From Modestobacter sp. Leaf380 (GTDB lineage Bacteria; Actinomycetota; Actinomycetes; Mycobacteriales; Geodermatophilaceae), in assembly GCF_001424485.1 (NCBI RefSeq), contig NZ_LMQC01000001.1, positions 625,755-689,754 on the forward strand: a stretch of DNA of 64,000 nucleotides. Reading direction: 5' to 3'. A model generated the notes under the pieces. The model saw only the letters and a list, made by a program, of their open reading frames with translations. It did not search any database and was not told the DNA's origin. Each line of letters opens with the position of its first letter. Position 1 is the first letter of the stretch. Below are positions 8,697 to 18,486 of the stretch, piece by piece. The position numbers were made by a program, and so were the translations under genes.

Positions 8697-10296
8697 CCTC
8701 GCCGACCCCCTCGACCGTCTCGGTCTCGGCGGCCATCCGGTCCAGCCCCAGCTCGCGCAGCCGGGCCCGGCTGACCTTGCCGGTCAGGGAGTGCGGCAGC
8801 TGCGCGACGAAGGTGAACGTGGCCGGCACCTTGAACCGGGCCAGCGAACGCGCCGCGTGGGCCCGCAGCGCGTCGGCGTCCACGGTGCTGCCGGACGTGC
8901 GGACGACGACCGCGCGCACCGACTCACCGGTGCGGTCGTCGGGCATCCCGACGACCGCGGCCTCGGCCACCTCGGGGTGCTCCTCCAGGACCCGCTCGAC
9001 CTCACCGGGGTAGACGTTGAAGCCTCTGACCAGCACCAGGTCGCGGCGGCGGTCGACCAGGTGCAGGTCGCCGACGGCGTCCCGGTAGGCGATGTCGCCG
9101 GTGAGCAGCCAGCCCTCGGCGTCCGGGCCGTCGGCGCCGTCGGGCCAGTAGCCGCTGAACAGGTTGGCCCCACGCACGCAGACCTCGCCGGCAGCGTCGG
9201 CCGGGTCGTCGCCGAACGGGTCGCCGAAGACGTCCTCGCGGACCTTGCTGCCCGGGTCCGGGCCCGCACCGGGCCCACCTGCGGTGTCCCGCAGCACCAG
9301 CTCCACGCCGGGCAGCGGGGCGCCGATGCACTCGGGCTCGGCCCGGCCGGTGACCAGCGTGGTGGCCAGCACGGGGGCGGCCTCGGTGAGGCCGTAGCCC
9401 ATCCACACGGTGACCGCGGCCCGGTCCCGCATCGCCGTCCAGATGCGGGCGGGCAGCGGGGCGGCCCCGCAGCTGGCGGTGTGCACGGCGGCGAAGGCCC
9501 GGCGCAGCGCGGTGTCCGAGCCGGCGGCGTCGGCCGCGGCCAGCCAGGCCTGGTACATCGGCGGCGCACCGGGGACGGCGCTGACGCCCTCGCGGGCCAT
9601 CAGCTCCAGGGTGGCGACCGGGTCGAAGGAGTCGACGAGCACGCCGCACGCCCCGGTCGCCGCGACCAGGCCCAGGGCGCCGTTGAGGCCGTAGACGTGG
9701 AACAGCGGCAGCACCAGCAGCACGACGTCGCCGGGGCGGACCGGGGCCGGCTGCACGGAGAGCACCTGCTGCTGGTTGGCCAGCAGCGCGGCGTGGGTGA
9801 GCATCGCCCCGCGGGGGCGACCGGTCGTGCCGCTGGTGTAGCAGAGGACGGCCAGCGCGGAGGGGTCGTCGCGGTCGGCCGGCGGCGCGTCGTCGGAGGC
9901 CGGGGGGCCGGCCAGCGCGGGCACCCCGCCCGGGGCGGTCCGCTCGGTGGTGCCCACCAGCAGCCGGGCGCCGGAGTCGCCGAGCAGGTGCTCGAGCTCG
10001 GGGTCGGTGTAGGCGGTGTTCACCGGGACGACGACCAGCCCGGCGCGCAGCGCGCCCACCACCGCGACCACCCAGTCGACCCCGTTGGGCAGCTGGACGG
10101 CGACCCGCTCCCCCGCGGTCAGCCCGCGGGCGGCGTAACCGGCCGCGGCCCGGTCGACCGCGGCGTCCAGCTCGGTCCAGCTCAGCCGGCGCTCGCCCTG
10201 GACCAGCGCCGGGGCCGACCCGGAGGCGGTCGCGGCGGCGCGCACCAGACCGTCGAACGTGCGGACGTCGCTGCGGCCAGCCGGCACCGGGACCAC
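8689..10296 (-). CDS. AMP-dependent acyl-CoA ligase (long-chain fatty-acid-CoA ligase type)
   Basis: 535 aa ANL-superfamily adenylating enzyme that activates a carboxylic acid to its CoA thioester. P-loop-like CYTSGTTGRPRGAMLTH, the GYGLTEAAP motif, LTGDIAYRD, the GFNVYPGEVE hinge region and the C-terminal lysine in SLTGKVSR are all intact. GTG start. The substrate cannot be read from sequence; similarity is to medium/long-chain acyl ligases. There is an Asp/Gly/Pro-rich insertion before the TGD motif. Divergent from the sigma-factor gene. Confidence 0.88.
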   Translation of the reverse strand: MVPVPAGRSDVRTFDGLVRAAATASGSAPALVQGERRLSWTELDAAVDRAAAGYAARGLTAGERVAVQLPNGVDWVVAVVGALRAGLVVVPVNTAYTDPELEHLLGDSGARLLVGTTERTAPGGVPALAGPPASDDAPPADRDDPSALAVLCYTSGTTGRPRGAMLTHAALLANQQQVLSVQPAPVRPGDVVLLVLPLFHVYGLNGALGLVAATGACGVLVDSFDPVATLELMAREGVSAVPGAPPMYQAWLAAADAAGSDTALRRAFAAVHTASCGAAPLPARIWTAMRDRAAVTVWMGYGLTEAAPVLATTLVTGRAEPECIGAPLPGVELVLRDTAGGPGAGPDPGSKVREDVFGDPFGDDPADAAGEVCVRGANLFSGYWPDGADGPDAEGWLLTGDIAYRDAVGDLHLVDRRRDLVLVRGFNVYPGEVERVLEEHPEVAEAAVVGMPDDRTGESVRAVVVRTSGSTVDADALRAHAARSLARFKVPATFTFVAQLPHSLTGKVSRARLRELGLDRMAAETETVEGVGEGA

Positions 10297-10471
10297 CCTC
10301 CTGCTCAGGCCGCGTCCTCCGCACGGGTCACCGCCCCACCGGGTCGGGGGCGGTCGCGTGGACGCAGGCGCACGATGTTGTCACCATGGGGCCTGCCCGC
10401 GCAGGTCAGGAGCGGTCCGACACCGTCGCCGGGCCCCCGACCAGCCCCGTGACGAGGAGGTGGACGAGGCC

Positions 10472-11401
10472 GTGCCCCGCCCACGCTCCACCGACACCGG
10501 CGACCTGACCGCGCGGTTCGCCCCCGACGGCCTGCACGCCGGGGCACCGGTCGACGGGATCGCGGTGCCGCACCCCCGCCCCGGTGACGCCGCCCGGCCC
10601 ACGCCCCGGCCGCGCCCCACCCCGCGCCCGCGCCTCCCGGCCGAGGACGCCGTCGCGCCCGCCGCCGACGCCACCGCCCCCGTCCCGGCCCCCGTACCCG
10701 TCGACGGGGTCCCGCGGCACGCCGCGACCCCCGACGAGCCCGCGGAGCCCGCCGAGTCCGCCGAGCCCGCCGAGCCCATGGAGACCGACGGGACCGACGG
10801 GACCGAGGAGGACGACGACCTCGAGGGCCTGCCCACCGAGCCCGAGGGCGAGGAGCAGATCGCCGTCTGGGCGCTGGTCGCCGACGCCCAGCAGGGCCGC
10901 GCCGAGGCCTTCGGCGAGCTCTACGACCGGTACGCCGACATGGTCTTCCGCTACCTCTACCACCGGGTGTCCGACCGGCAGACCGCCGAGGACTTCACCA
11001 GCGAGACCTTCGTCCGGGCCCTGCGGCGCATCGACTCGCTGAGCTTCCAGGGTCGCGACGTCGGCGCCTGGCTGGTCACCATCGCCCGCAACATCGTCCG
11101 GGACCACGTGAAGAGCAGCCGGTTCCGTCTGGAGGTCAGCACGGCCGACATGCGGGACGCCGACCGGGCCACCGACGGCCCCGAGGACGCCGTGCTGCAG
11201 GGCCTGACCAACGAGCAGCTGCTGGCCTGCGTGGCCCAGCTCAACGACGAGCAGCGCGAGTGCATCGTGCTGCGCTTCCTGCAGGGCCTGTCGGTCGCGG
11301 AGACCGCGGCCGCGATGGGCAAGAAGGACGGCGCCATCAAAGCCCTGCAGCACCGCGCGGTGAAGCGGCTGGGCAACCTGCTGCCCGAGGGCCTCCGGTG
11401 A
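10472..11401 (+). CDS. BldN-family ECF sigma factor
   Basis: About 309 aa from the GTG at 10472 (GAGGAGG 11 nt upstream; another in-frame GTG at 10460). Sigma region 2 (FGELYDRYADMVFRYLY, residues about 145-210) and region 4 (ECIVLRFLQGLSVAETAAAMGK, about 245-300) closely match Streptomyces BldN, including GAWLVTIARNIVRDH and KSSRFRLEV. The first 130 or so residues are Pro/Ala/Glu-rich and disordered-looking, recalling the BldN pro-sequence that is removed proteolytically. The next gene encodes an RsbN-like protein. Start not certain; an ATG at 10777 would give a short form. Confidence 0.85.
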   Translation: MPRPRSTDTGDLTARFAPDGLHAGAPVDGIAVPHPRPGDAARPTPRPRPTPRPRLPAEDAVAPAADATAPVPAPVPVDGVPRHAATPDEPAEPAESAEPAEPMETDGTDGTEEDDDLEGLPTEPEGEEQIAVWALVADAQQGRAEAFGELYDRYADMVFRYLYHRVSDRQTAEDFTSETFVRALRRIDSLSFQGRDVGAWLVTIARNIVRDHVKSSRFRLEVSTADMRDADRATDGPEDAVLQGLTNEQLLACVAQLNDEQRECIVLRFLQGLSVAETAAAMGKKDGAIKALQHRAVKRLGNLLPEGLR

Positions 11402-11564
11402 CCGCGTCCTCACCCCCGGGAGGGGGCCGGGCAAGTTACCGGTGGGTACCCCGTACCCACCGCTCGGGGGCTTCGTTGGTCGCCGTGGTACCCACCGGGT
11501 CGGCCCACGGGGCGCGACCGGCACGGCGACCGGGCAGGACCCACGGGGCAGACGGAGGACAGCG

Positions 11565-12821
11565 GTGAGGGACGGGCAGCGGACGGCGGGCGTGGACGCC
11601 CCGTCCGGCGCGGTGCTCGAGGACGCCCTCGCCGCCCGCCTCACCCTGCTCGGCCAGCACGCCCCCACCCTCGACGACGACGTCCGGGCCCGGCAGCGCG
11701 CCCGGCTGGTCGCCATGGCCGCCGTCCGGACGCCGGAGCCCACGCCCTCGCTGGCCCAGCGGCTGCTGTCCGGACGGGCCGTGGACACCCCTGCTGCGCG
11801 CTGGCGGAGCCGGCTCACCGCCGGACTGACCGGAGCCGCGCTCACGGTGGCGACGCTGTCGGGCCTGGTGGCCCTCGCCCAGGGCTCCGAGCCCGGCGAC
11901 CTGCTCTACGACGTCAAGCGCGGCACGGAGCAGACCCAGCTCGCCCTGGCCTCCGACACCGACCGGGGCCTCACCCTGCTCGGGTTCGCCAGCACCCGGC
12001 TCACCGAACTGGAGCAGCTGACCGGGGTGGAGGCCGGCGCCCTGGCCGTCCCGGTGGCGGCGCCGGTCGCGCCGACCGCCGACGGGTCCGACGCGGTCCT
12101 GGCAGCCGACGGCACCGACGTGGGCACCGTCCGCGACGTGCTGGCCACGATGGACCAGCAGACCACCGAGGGCACGGACTCGCTGACCGGCACGATCGTG
12201 GCCGCCGGGGACCCCGCCCCACTGGCCACCCTGGACGGCTGGACCGTCGCCCAGCGCGAGGGGATCGCCGCCGTGGAGGCCGCGCTCCCCGCCGAGGCCC
12301 GACCCGACGCCGCCGCCTCGCTCGCCCTGGTCGACCGGGTGGCCGCCCGGTCGGCGGCCCTGCAGACCGGCTTCGCCTGCCCCGGTGGGCTGCAGACCGC
12401 GGGCTCCGACGAGCTGGGTCCCGTGCCCGCCCCCTGCGCGACCCCGACCGACCCCTCGGGGACGTCGACGCCGTCCGCGACACCCATGCCCAGCACCCCG
12501 GCCACGGCCGCACCCACCACCGGGGCACCGGCGAGCGAGACCGCACCGGCCCCCGCCGGTGGCGGCGCGGCCCCCACCGGCACCGCCGGCCCGGGCGGCG
12601 GTGTCGGGGGTGGCGGTGGCGGGGGTGGCGGCGCACCTGCCCCGACCGGCGGCGCGGCCCCCAGCCCCACGGCCGCCGTCCCCAGCCCGGCGCCGGCGCC
12701 CGTCGTCCCCACGGTGGTGCCGACGGCGCCCCCGAGCACCGGCGGCGCCCTCGTCGAGGTGCCCCCGCTGGTCCCCGGCGTGCAGGTCTGCGCGCCCCCG
12801 CTGATCACCGTGGGCTGCTGA
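11565..12821 (+). CDS. DUF5667 membrane protein, RsbN-like anti-sigma factor
   Basis: 418 aa. A cytoplasmic N-terminal region, one transmembrane helix (about residues 84-105), then the DUF5667 signature [16 protein letters not shown] on the outside. The last 140 residues are Thr/Pro/Ala/Gly-rich with a long Gly run, a cell-wall-spanning type of tail. GTG start at 11565 with GGAGG 6 nt upstream. In Streptomyces the equivalent gene downstream of bldN encodes RsbN, the anti-sigma factor of BldN; the same role is inferred here from position and domain. Confidence 0.82.
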   Translation: MRDGQRTAGVDAPSGAVLEDALAARLTLLGQHAPTLDDDVRARQRARLVAMAAVRTPEPTPSLAQRLLSGRAVDTPAARWRSRLTAGLTGAALTVATLSGLVALAQGSEPGDLLYDVKRGTEQTQLALASDTDRGLTLLGFASTRLTELEQLTGVEAGALAVPVAAPVAPTADGSDAVLAADGTDVGTVRDVLATMDQQTTEGTDSLTGTIVAAGDPAPLATLDGWTVAQREGIAAVEAALPAEARPDAAASLALVDRVAARSAALQTGFACPGGLQTAGSDELGPVPAPCATPTDPSGTSTPSATPMPSTPATAAPTTGAPASETAPAPAGGGAAPTGTAGPGGGVGGGGGGGGGAPAPTGGAAPSPTAAVPSPAPAPVVPTVVPTAPPSTGGALVEVPPLVPGVQVCAPPLITVGC

Positions 12822-12879
12822 GACCCTCCGGATAGGGTCGGCAGCGGCGCTCCCGCACGGGGGCCGGCAGCACGAGGGG

Positions 12880-13803
12880 GTGGCAGCAGTGGTCCGGGTG
12901 CCCTTCCGCGGTGACCGCGCCCGCACGCCCGCCGGCATCGAGGACGAGGAGGCCCGCGCGCTCGTCGCGGGCGCCGCCTCCGCCGCCGCGGCCGATGTCG
13001 AGGCGCCCCCGGCGGTCACGCCCGACCCCACCGCGGCCGCGTTCTTCGACTGCGACAACACGATGATGATGGGCGCCTCGCTGTTCTGGTTCGCCCGCGG
13101 GCTGGCCGCCCGCAAGTACTTCACCGGCCGCGACGTGGCCAGCTTCGTCTGGCAGCAGGCCAAGTTCCGGGTCGCCGGCAGCGAGTCCGCCATCGACGTG
13201 CACGCCGTGCGGGACAACGCGCTGGCCTTCATCGCCGGCAAGACGGTCACCGAGATCGTCGACGCCGGTGAGGAGATCTACGACGAGCTGATGGCCGACC
13301 GGATCTGGTCGGGCACCCGCCTGCTGGCCCAGCAGCACCTGGCCGCCGGTCAGCGGGTCTGGCTGGTCACCGCCACCCCGGTCGAGCTGGCCTCGGTCAT
13401 CGCCCGCCGGCTGGGCCTCACCGGCGCCCTGGGCACGGTGTCGGAGATCGTGGACGGCGTCTACACCGGCCGGCTGGTCGGCGAGCTGATGCACCACGAG
13501 GCCAAGGCCCAGGCGGTGCTGGCGCTGTCCGAGCGGGAAGGACTGGACCTGAGCCGCTGCACCGCGTACAGCGACTCCTCCAACGACCTGCCCATGCTGT
13601 CGATGGTCGGCACCGCGGTCGCGGTCAACCCCGACAGCGAGCTCAAGGCCGTGGCCCGCTCCCGCGGCTGGGACGTCAAGGACTTCCGCACCGGCCGCAA
13701 GGCCGCCCGGATCGGCGTCCCCACGCTGGGTGCGGCCGCCGTCGGGGGCGGCGCGGTCAGCGGCCTGATCGCCCTCCGGCGCCGCAACCGCTGGCCCTTC
13801 TGA
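12880..13803 (+). CDS. HAD-IB family phosphatase (SerB1-like) with C-terminal membrane anchor
   Basis: 307 aa. HAD motif [11 protein letters not shown] (near residue 53), motif II VTATP, motif III lysine in HHEAKAQAV, motif [14 protein letters not shown]. The C-terminus has a hydrophobic Gly/Ala segment followed by RRRNR, a likely membrane anchor. GTG start; a TAGGGT -10 at 12833-12838 suggests its own promoter. Rv0505c (serB1) holds the equivalent place in M. tuberculosis. Phosphoserine or a lysophospholipid phosphate are both possible substrates, the second because a plsC gene is adjacent. Confidence 0.85.
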   Translation: MAAVVRVPFRGDRARTPAGIEDEEARALVAGAASAAAADVEAPPAVTPDPTAAAFFDCDNTMMMGASLFWFARGLAARKYFTGRDVASFVWQQAKFRVAGSESAIDVHAVRDNALAFIAGKTVTEIVDAGEEIYDELMADRIWSGTRLLAQQHLAAGQRVWLVTATPVELASVIARRLGLTGALGTVSEIVDGVYTGRLVGELMHHEAKAQAVLALSEREGLDLSRCTAYSDSSNDLPMLSMVGTAVAVNPDSELKAVARSRGWDVKDFRTGRKAARIGVPTLGAAAVGGGAVSGLIALRRRNRWPF

Positions 13804-13806
13804 GCC

Positions 13807-14718
13807 TCAGGAGAAGACGGACCGGCGCTTGAGCAGCAGCTGGTACAGCGACTGCTGGATGTTCTCCCGCACCTGGTCGGTGAGGTTGAAGACCAGCATC
13901 GGGTCCTCGGCTGCGCCCGGGCCGTAGGAGGCGGTCTCGATGGGCGCCCCGAAGGCGATGAACCACTTGGAGGGCAGCGGGACCGCCCCGAGCGGGCCCA
14001 GCAGCGGGAACGTCGGGGTGATCGGGAAGTAGGGCAGGCCCAGCACCCGGGCCGCGGTCTTCGCGTTGCCGATCATCGGGTAGATCTCCTCGGCCCCGAC
14101 GATCGCGCACGGCACGATCGGCACGCCCGTGCGCAGGGCGGCCGTGACGAACCCGCCACGGCCGAACCGCTGCAGGGTGTACCGCTCGCTGAACGGCTTC
14201 CCGACGCCCTTGAACCCCTCGGGGAAGACCCCGACCAGCTCACCCTCGGTGAGCAGCCGTTCGGCGTCCTCGTTGCAGGCCAGCGTGGCACCCAGCTTGC
14301 GGGCCATGGCACCGATGAAGGGGACCTGGAAGACCAGGTCGGCGCCCAGCAGGCGGAAGCGGCGGGCGGCGGGGTGCTCGTCGTGCAGCGCCACGGTGGT
14401 CATCAGCGCGTCCATCGGGACCGTGCCCGAGTGGTTGGCCACGATGAGCGCACCGCCGACGTCGGGCACGTTCTCCAGTCCGACGGTCTCCACCCGGAAC
14501 CAGCGCTCGAACAGCGGGCGCAGCACCGGCAGCAGCAGGTGGTCGGTGAGGTCGGGGTCGAAGCCGAACTCGTCGGTGTCGTAGTCACCGGTCAGCCGGC
14601 GACGGAGGAACTCCAGGCCGCCGGCGACCGAGGCGTCCCAGCCGCGGCCGGGGACGGTGGGCTCCACCGGCTCCTCGGGGCCGTCGGGGTGCAGCCGGAT
14701 GACCCGGGCCTCAGGCAT
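13807..14718 (-). CDS. 1-acylglycerol-3-phosphate acyltransferase-like protein
   Basis: 303 aa PlsC-family acyltransferase. The HX4D catalytic motif is NHSGTVPMDA and the second acyltransferase motif is FPEGFKG. It probably acylates a lysophospholipid at the membrane face. Its start overlaps the upstream epimerase stop by 8 bp and its 3' end is 3 bp from the convergent HAD gene, with no terminator hairpin visible between them. Corresponds in order to Rv0502. Confidence 0.88.
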   Translation of the reverse strand: MPEARVIRLHPDGPEEPVEPTVPGRGWDASVAGGLEFLRRRLTGDYDTDEFGFDPDLTDHLLLPVLRPLFERWFRVETVGLENVPDVGGALIVANHSGTVPMDALMTTVALHDEHPAARRFRLLGADLVFQVPFIGAMARKLGATLACNEDAERLLTEGELVGVFPEGFKGVGKPFSERYTLQRFGRGGFVTAALRTGVPIVPCAIVGAEEIYPMIGNAKTAARVLGLPYFPITPTFPLLGPLGAVPLPSKWFIAFGAPIETASYGPGAAEDPMLVFNLTDQVRENIQQSLYQLLLKRRSVFS

Positions 14719-15817
14719 CGCGCACCGCCTGCAGGTGCGTGCCCGACGGGGTCGGCCGGGTGGTCCGGCCGACGTCGTCCAGCACGGACGCCAGTCGGCC
14801 CACGGCCCGTGCGGCGTTCGCGGTCAGCCCGCTGACCAGCTCGGGGGCGACGACGGGGGCCACCGTGCGGCCGTAGTCGGCCAACGCGGCGGCGGTGGTG
14901 AAGCGCGGGGAGTAACCGAACTCGTGGCGCAGTCGGGTGGTGTCCACGACGCGGCCGAAGTTGAGGAAGCGCATCTGCTCGGGTGAGTAGTCGGTGATGC
15001 CGGCCCGCCGGGTCAGCTTGCCCAGCGGGCCCATCGCCTGGGTGGGCAGCGGCAGCGCCACCCGGCCCAGCCGCCGGATGGCCTGGGACAGCAGCACCGT
15101 GCCCTCGGCCCCGACGTTGACGGTGCCGGCGAAGTCACCGGTGGTGGCGCGGACCAGCACGGCCACCGCGTCGTCCTCGTGCAGCAGCTGGACGCGGGCG
15201 TCGAACCCCAGCGCCGTGGGCACCACCGGCATCCGCAGGAAGCCGGTGAGCAGCGAGTCGATCCGCGGGCCGATGAAGTTGGTGAACCGCAGCACCGCCA
15301 CGTCGACGTCGGGCCGCCGGCGGGAGTAGGCCCGCACGTAGCCCTCGACGTCCAGGCTGTCCTTGGCGAAGCCGCCCCCGGGCACCCGGCGGGCCTGCAT
15401 GGCCTCGGTGAACACGGCGGGGTCGCGGGGGCTGGCCCCGTAGACCGCGCTGGTGGACTTCAGCACGAACCGGCGCACCGAGGGAGCGCGCTGGCACGCG
15501 GCCAGCAGCTGCATCGTGCCGATGACGTTGAGTTCCTTCATCGACGTGCGCCCACCCGACCCACCGGGGGTCGAGGAGATGTTCATGTGCACCACGGTGT
15601 CCACCGACGCGGCGGACACGACCTTGCCGATCAACGGGCTGCGGATGTCGGCCCGGACGAACTCGGTGCGCCCCAGACGCCGCAGCATCTCGGGGCCGGG
15701 GGGCACGGTGTCCACCCCGATGACCCGCTCGATGGAGGGGTCTGCGGCCAGCTCGCCCGCCAGCGCGCCGCCCAGCCACCGGCTCACGCCGGTGACGAGG
15801 ACGACCGCGGGCGGCAC
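14711..15817 (-). CDS. NAD-dependent epimerase/dehydratase (GalE2/SDR-extended type)
   Basis: About 368 aa. Rossmann motif VLVTGVSRWLGGAL near the N-terminus (TGxxxxxG), a later YVRAYSRRRPD region where classic epimerases carry YxxxK, and a FTNFIGPRID substrate loop. GTG start at 15817 lies 10 nt after the stop of the bS22-type gene; no strong ribosome site, so the exact start is open. The gene set epimerase-plsC is conserved with Rv0501-Rv0502. Actual sugar or steroid-like substrate unknown. Confidence 0.82.
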   Translation of the reverse strand: MPPAVVLVTGVSRWLGGALAGELAADPSIERVIGVDTVPPGPEMLRRLGRTEFVRADIRSPLIGKVVSAASVDTVVHMNISSTPGGSGGRTSMKELNVIGTMQLLAACQRAPSVRRFVLKSTSAVYGASPRDPAVFTEAMQARRVPGGGFAKDSLDVEGYVRAYSRRRPDVDVAVLRFTNFIGPRIDSLLTGFLRMPVVPTALGFDARVQLLHEDDAVAVLVRATTGDFAGTVNVGAEGTVLLSQAIRRLGRVALPLPTQAMGPLGKLTRRAGITDYSPEQMRFLNFGRVVDTTRLRHEFGYSPRFTTAAALADYGRTVAPVVAPELVSGLTANAARAVGRLASVLDDVGRTTRPTPSGTHLQAVRDA

Positions 15818-15827
15818 GAGCGTCAGC

Positions 15828-15926
15828 TCACTTCTTGTTACGACGCTGGACGCGCGTCTTCTTGAGCAGCTTGCGGTGCTTCTTCTTCGCCATCCGCTTG
15901 CGGCGCTTCTTGATGACCGAACCCAT
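15828..15926 (-). CDS. AURKAIP1/COX24-domain protein (bS22-type small ribosomal protein)
   Basis: 32-residue, extremely basic protein beginning [16 protein letters not shown] and ending NKK. It is near identical in pattern to the mycobacterial Rv0500B product, known as bS22 in mycobacterial ribosome structures. GGGAG ribosome site 7 nt before the ATG. Lies between the excisionase-like regulator and the epimerase, exactly as in M. tuberculosis. Role: structural protein of the small ribosomal subunit near the decoding region. Confidence 0.92.
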   Translation of the reverse strand: MGSVIKKRRKRMAKKKHRKLLKKTRVQRRNKK

Positions 15927-16151
15927 GTGCCTGCTCCCGACGTCGAGGACGCGTGGGACCCGGGACAGTGACCGGTGGTCACGCCGGGCACCGCGCGAGG
16001 GTGTTCCGCTCGTGTGCGCCGCAGCCCCCGGAGGGAGCGGTACGACGCTCGACGGTCGAGACTACCCGGCCCGGGGGCCGGGGGTGTCGCCGAGTCGGTC
16101 CGTCGTGGACGGGCCGACCCTGGGTGGTCGCGGCACGGGGGCCGCGACCAC

Positions 16152-16493
16152 TCAGGCGATGTCGGTGTAGGCGTCGCGCAGGTAGTCCTGCACGGCGCGC
16201 TCGGGGACGCGGAAGGAGCGGCCCACGCGGACGGCGGAGAGCTCGCCGCCGTGCACGAGGCGGTAGACCGTCATCTTCGACACGCGCATCATCGCGGCGA
16301 CCTCGGCCACGGTGAGGAACGTGACGGCCGCACGCTGCGGCTGCATCGGGGCCTGCCGGTTGACCGGTGCGGCAGCCGGGTGCGGGGCACCGACCGGACG
16401 GGCCACCGAGGCGGCCGACACGGGACGGGCGACCGGACGCGGGCCGGACTGGACCGGACGGGCGTTGTAGGTGGCGCGCTGGGGCATGGTCAT
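16152..16493 (-). CDS. Excisionase/MerR-like helix-turn-helix protein
   Basis: 113 aa. An N-terminal Pro/Ala/Arg-rich tail (residues 1-55) precedes a winged HTH of the excisionase type: FLTVAEVAAMMRVSKMTVYR then GELSAVRVGRSFRVPERAV. The ATG at 16493 has GGAGA 9 nt upstream and is preferred over the ATG at 16520. It matches Rv0500A, also just upstream of the bS22-type gene. DNA-binding regulator of unknown targets; the core is strongly conserved in actinobacteria while the N-terminal tail is variable. Confidence 0.85.
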   Translation of the reverse strand: MTMPQRATYNARPVQSGPRPVARPVSAASVARPVGAPHPAAAPVNRQAPMQPQRAAVTFLTVAEVAAMMRVSKMTVYRLVHGGELSAVRVGRSFRVPERAVQDYLRDAYTDIA

Positions 16494-16879
16494 CAGTTCA
16501 TCTCCGCTACTAGCACGCATCGGGCCGCCGGCTTCCCCACCGGCGGACGGGACACGTACGTGCTGGAACAGACGTTAGGGGGCTGGTGGGACAGAAGCGA
16601 TGGGTGAATCGAACATGCGGACCGGTCCGTACTGGGCACATGTCGACACGACGACCCCGCTCCCTCGTTCGACGGCGCGTCGTCCCCAGACCGTCGGCCT
16701 GTGATCACGCTCCGTCCCCAGGAAGTGTGGACAAGTCGACTCACAGGTGCAACACGGACACCACGCGTGAGGACGGATCAGTCCGCAACGGCCGGTTGCC
16801 CACATCTCGCCCACACCCCGCGGCCCGGCACCGACCGCCGCCCGCCGTCCGCCGTCCGCCGTGGACGACGCGGCAGGGC
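16494..16879. other. Intergenic region upstream of the HTH gene
   Basis: 386 bp without a supported gene, noticeably less GC-rich than its surroundings. It carries the leftward promoter of the HTH/bS22/epimerase cluster; TAACGT (about 16574-16579, minus strand) is a possible -10. The 3' end of proC closes it on the right. Short frames here lack ribosome sites and look like noise. Confidence 0.5.
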
Positions 16880-17701
16880 TCAGCGGCCGAGCTCGACCGA
16901 GCGGTCGTGCGCGGCCTCGATGGCCGCGATCAGCGCCGCCCGCACACCGTGGCGCTCCAGCTCCCGGATCGCCGCGATCGTCGTCCCGCCGGGGCTGGTG
17001 ACGGCCTCGCGCAGCTGCACCGGGTGCTCCCCGGAGTCGCGCAGCATGGTCGCGGCACCCAGCGCCGTCTGCACGATCAGGTCCGCGGCCAGCGTGCGCG
17101 GCAGGCCCAGCAGGATGCCGGCGTCGATCATCGCCTCGACCAGGAAGAAGAAGTAGGCCGGCCCGCTGCCCGACAGCGCGGTGACCGCGTCCTGCTGGGA
17201 CTCCGGGACCCGTCGCACCTGACCCACGGCCGACAGCAGCGCCTCCGCCTCGTCCAGGTGCGCCTCGGTGGCGTGCGCCCCGGCCGACAGCACGCTCATG
17301 CCCTCGTCGACCAGCGCCGGGGTGTTGGGCATGACCCGCACGACCGGCGTGCCGGCGGGCAGCAGCGCCTCGATCCGCGCCGTGGGGACGCCGGCAGCCA
17401 CCGAGACCACCAGGTGGTCGCCGTCGACGTGCGGGGCCAGCAGGCCCAGCAGGGCGTCGACGTCCTGCGGCTTGACCGCCAGCAGCAGCACCCGGCTGGT
17501 GGCGGCGGCCCCGGCCAGGTCCAGCGCCCGGACGCCGTACCGCTGCTCCAGCTGCGCGGCCCGCTCGGGGCTCCGCTCGACCACGGCGATCGAGGAGGCC
17601 GCCCCGGGACGACGGACCAGCCCGGAGACCAGGGCCTCCCCGATCTTGCCGCCGCCCACGAGGGCGAGTCCGGACCGGGCGGGGGCGTCTGCGCTGCTCA
17701 C
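16880..17701 (-). CDS. proC: Pyrroline-5-carboxylate reductase
   Basis: 273 aa; last step of proline synthesis, NAD(P)H-dependent. Rossmann motif LVGGGKIGEALVSGL, VMPNTPALV, and the P5CR signature SGSGPAYFFFLVEAM through SPGGTT are complete. GTG start with a TAGCGT hexamer 7 nt upstream (17714-17709), so a leaderless transcript is likely. Order ppx-membrane protein-proC-HTH-bS22 follows Rv0496-Rv0500B. Confidence 0.95.
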   Translation of the reverse strand: MSSADAPARSGLALVGGGKIGEALVSGLVRRPGAASSIAVVERSPERAAQLEQRYGVRALDLAGAAATSRVLLLAVKPQDVDALLGLLAPHVDGDHLVVSVAAGVPTARIEALLPAGTPVVRVMPNTPALVDEGMSVLSAGAHATEAHLDEAEALLSAVGQVRRVPESQQDAVTALSGSGPAYFFFLVEAMIDAGILLGLPRTLAADLIVQTALGAATMLRDSGEHPVQLREAVTSPGGTTIAAIRELERHGVRAALIAAIEAAHDRSVELGR

Positions 17702-17721
17702 CCCCAGGACGCTAGTGCGGC

Positions 17722-18486
17722 TCAGGTGCCCGAGAGCAACCCGGCCGCCGGGACGACGACCAGCAGCGTCCCGGCGAACAGCAGGACCAGCAGGATCCGG
17801 GTCTCCAGCTGGGGCTGCCCGTGCCGCCGACGCCAGAACGCGACCCCGCCGACCAGTCCGGTGAGCACCAGCGGGGCCAGCACCACCGCGAGGTAGGGCA
17901 GGACCTCCCAGAGCACGGTGAACAGGTAGTAGACGCCGACACCGACCGCCAGGGCCAGCACGAGCTCGCCGACGAAGCGGGCCCAGGCGACCGCGCTCTG
18001 GGCCGGGGTGAGCGGCTCGGCGGGCTCCTCCTCGGCCGGCAGGACGATCTTGGGGATCGGCCCGGTGGAGGCCAGGTCCGGTGCGCCCGACCGGGAGCCC
18101 ACCGTGGAGCCGGGCACCCCCGGGGTACGGGCGGGGCGCAGACCCGGGATGGCGGCCGTGGTGGGGCCCCCGGTGGGGAAGAGCTCACCCTGGCCGGGCG
18201 CCACGGGCTCGGGCAGGTCGACGTCGGTCTTGCGTCGTCCCACCCGGGGTGCCGCCGGCTCCGCGGCGGGTGGGGTGGCGTCATCGGCCCGGCGTCCGCC
18301 GCTGGTGCGGCGGTCCCGGCCGGTGGCCTCGGGCCGGGAGGAGGGCGGGTCGTCGACGCCACGACGGCGCTGCGAGGCGCGCACGGGTCCGGTCGTGCCC
18401 GGCCGGGTGCCGGCCTCGGACTCCAGGCCGTGCTCCCGGAGGATCTCGGCCAGCGAGCGGACCGAGTGGTCTGCGGGGTCGGTCAT
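17722..18486 (-). CDS. Membrane protein with long disordered N-terminus (Rv0497-like)
   Basis: 254 aa. Residues 1-165 are hydrophilic, Pro/Arg/Thr-rich, starting [20 protein letters not shown]. Three hydrophobic helices fill the C-terminal third. The ATG overlaps the ppx stop by 4 bp. The [10 protein letters not shown] start block recurs in actinobacterial homologues next to ppx. Function unknown; a cytoplasmic tail of this type could be a kinase target. Confidence 0.7.
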   Translation of the reverse strand: MTDPADHSVRSLAEILREHGLESEAGTRPGTTGPVRASQRRRGVDDPPSSRPEATGRDRRTSGGRRADDATPPAAEPAAPRVGRRKTDVDLPEPVAPGQGELFPTGGPTTAAIPGLRPARTPGVPGSTVGSRSGAPDLASTGPIPKIVLPAEEEPAEPLTPAQSAVAWARFVGELVLALAVGVGVYYLFTVLWEVLPYLAVVLAPLVLTGLVGGVAFWRRRHGQPQLETRILLVLLFAGTLLVVVPAAGLLSGT

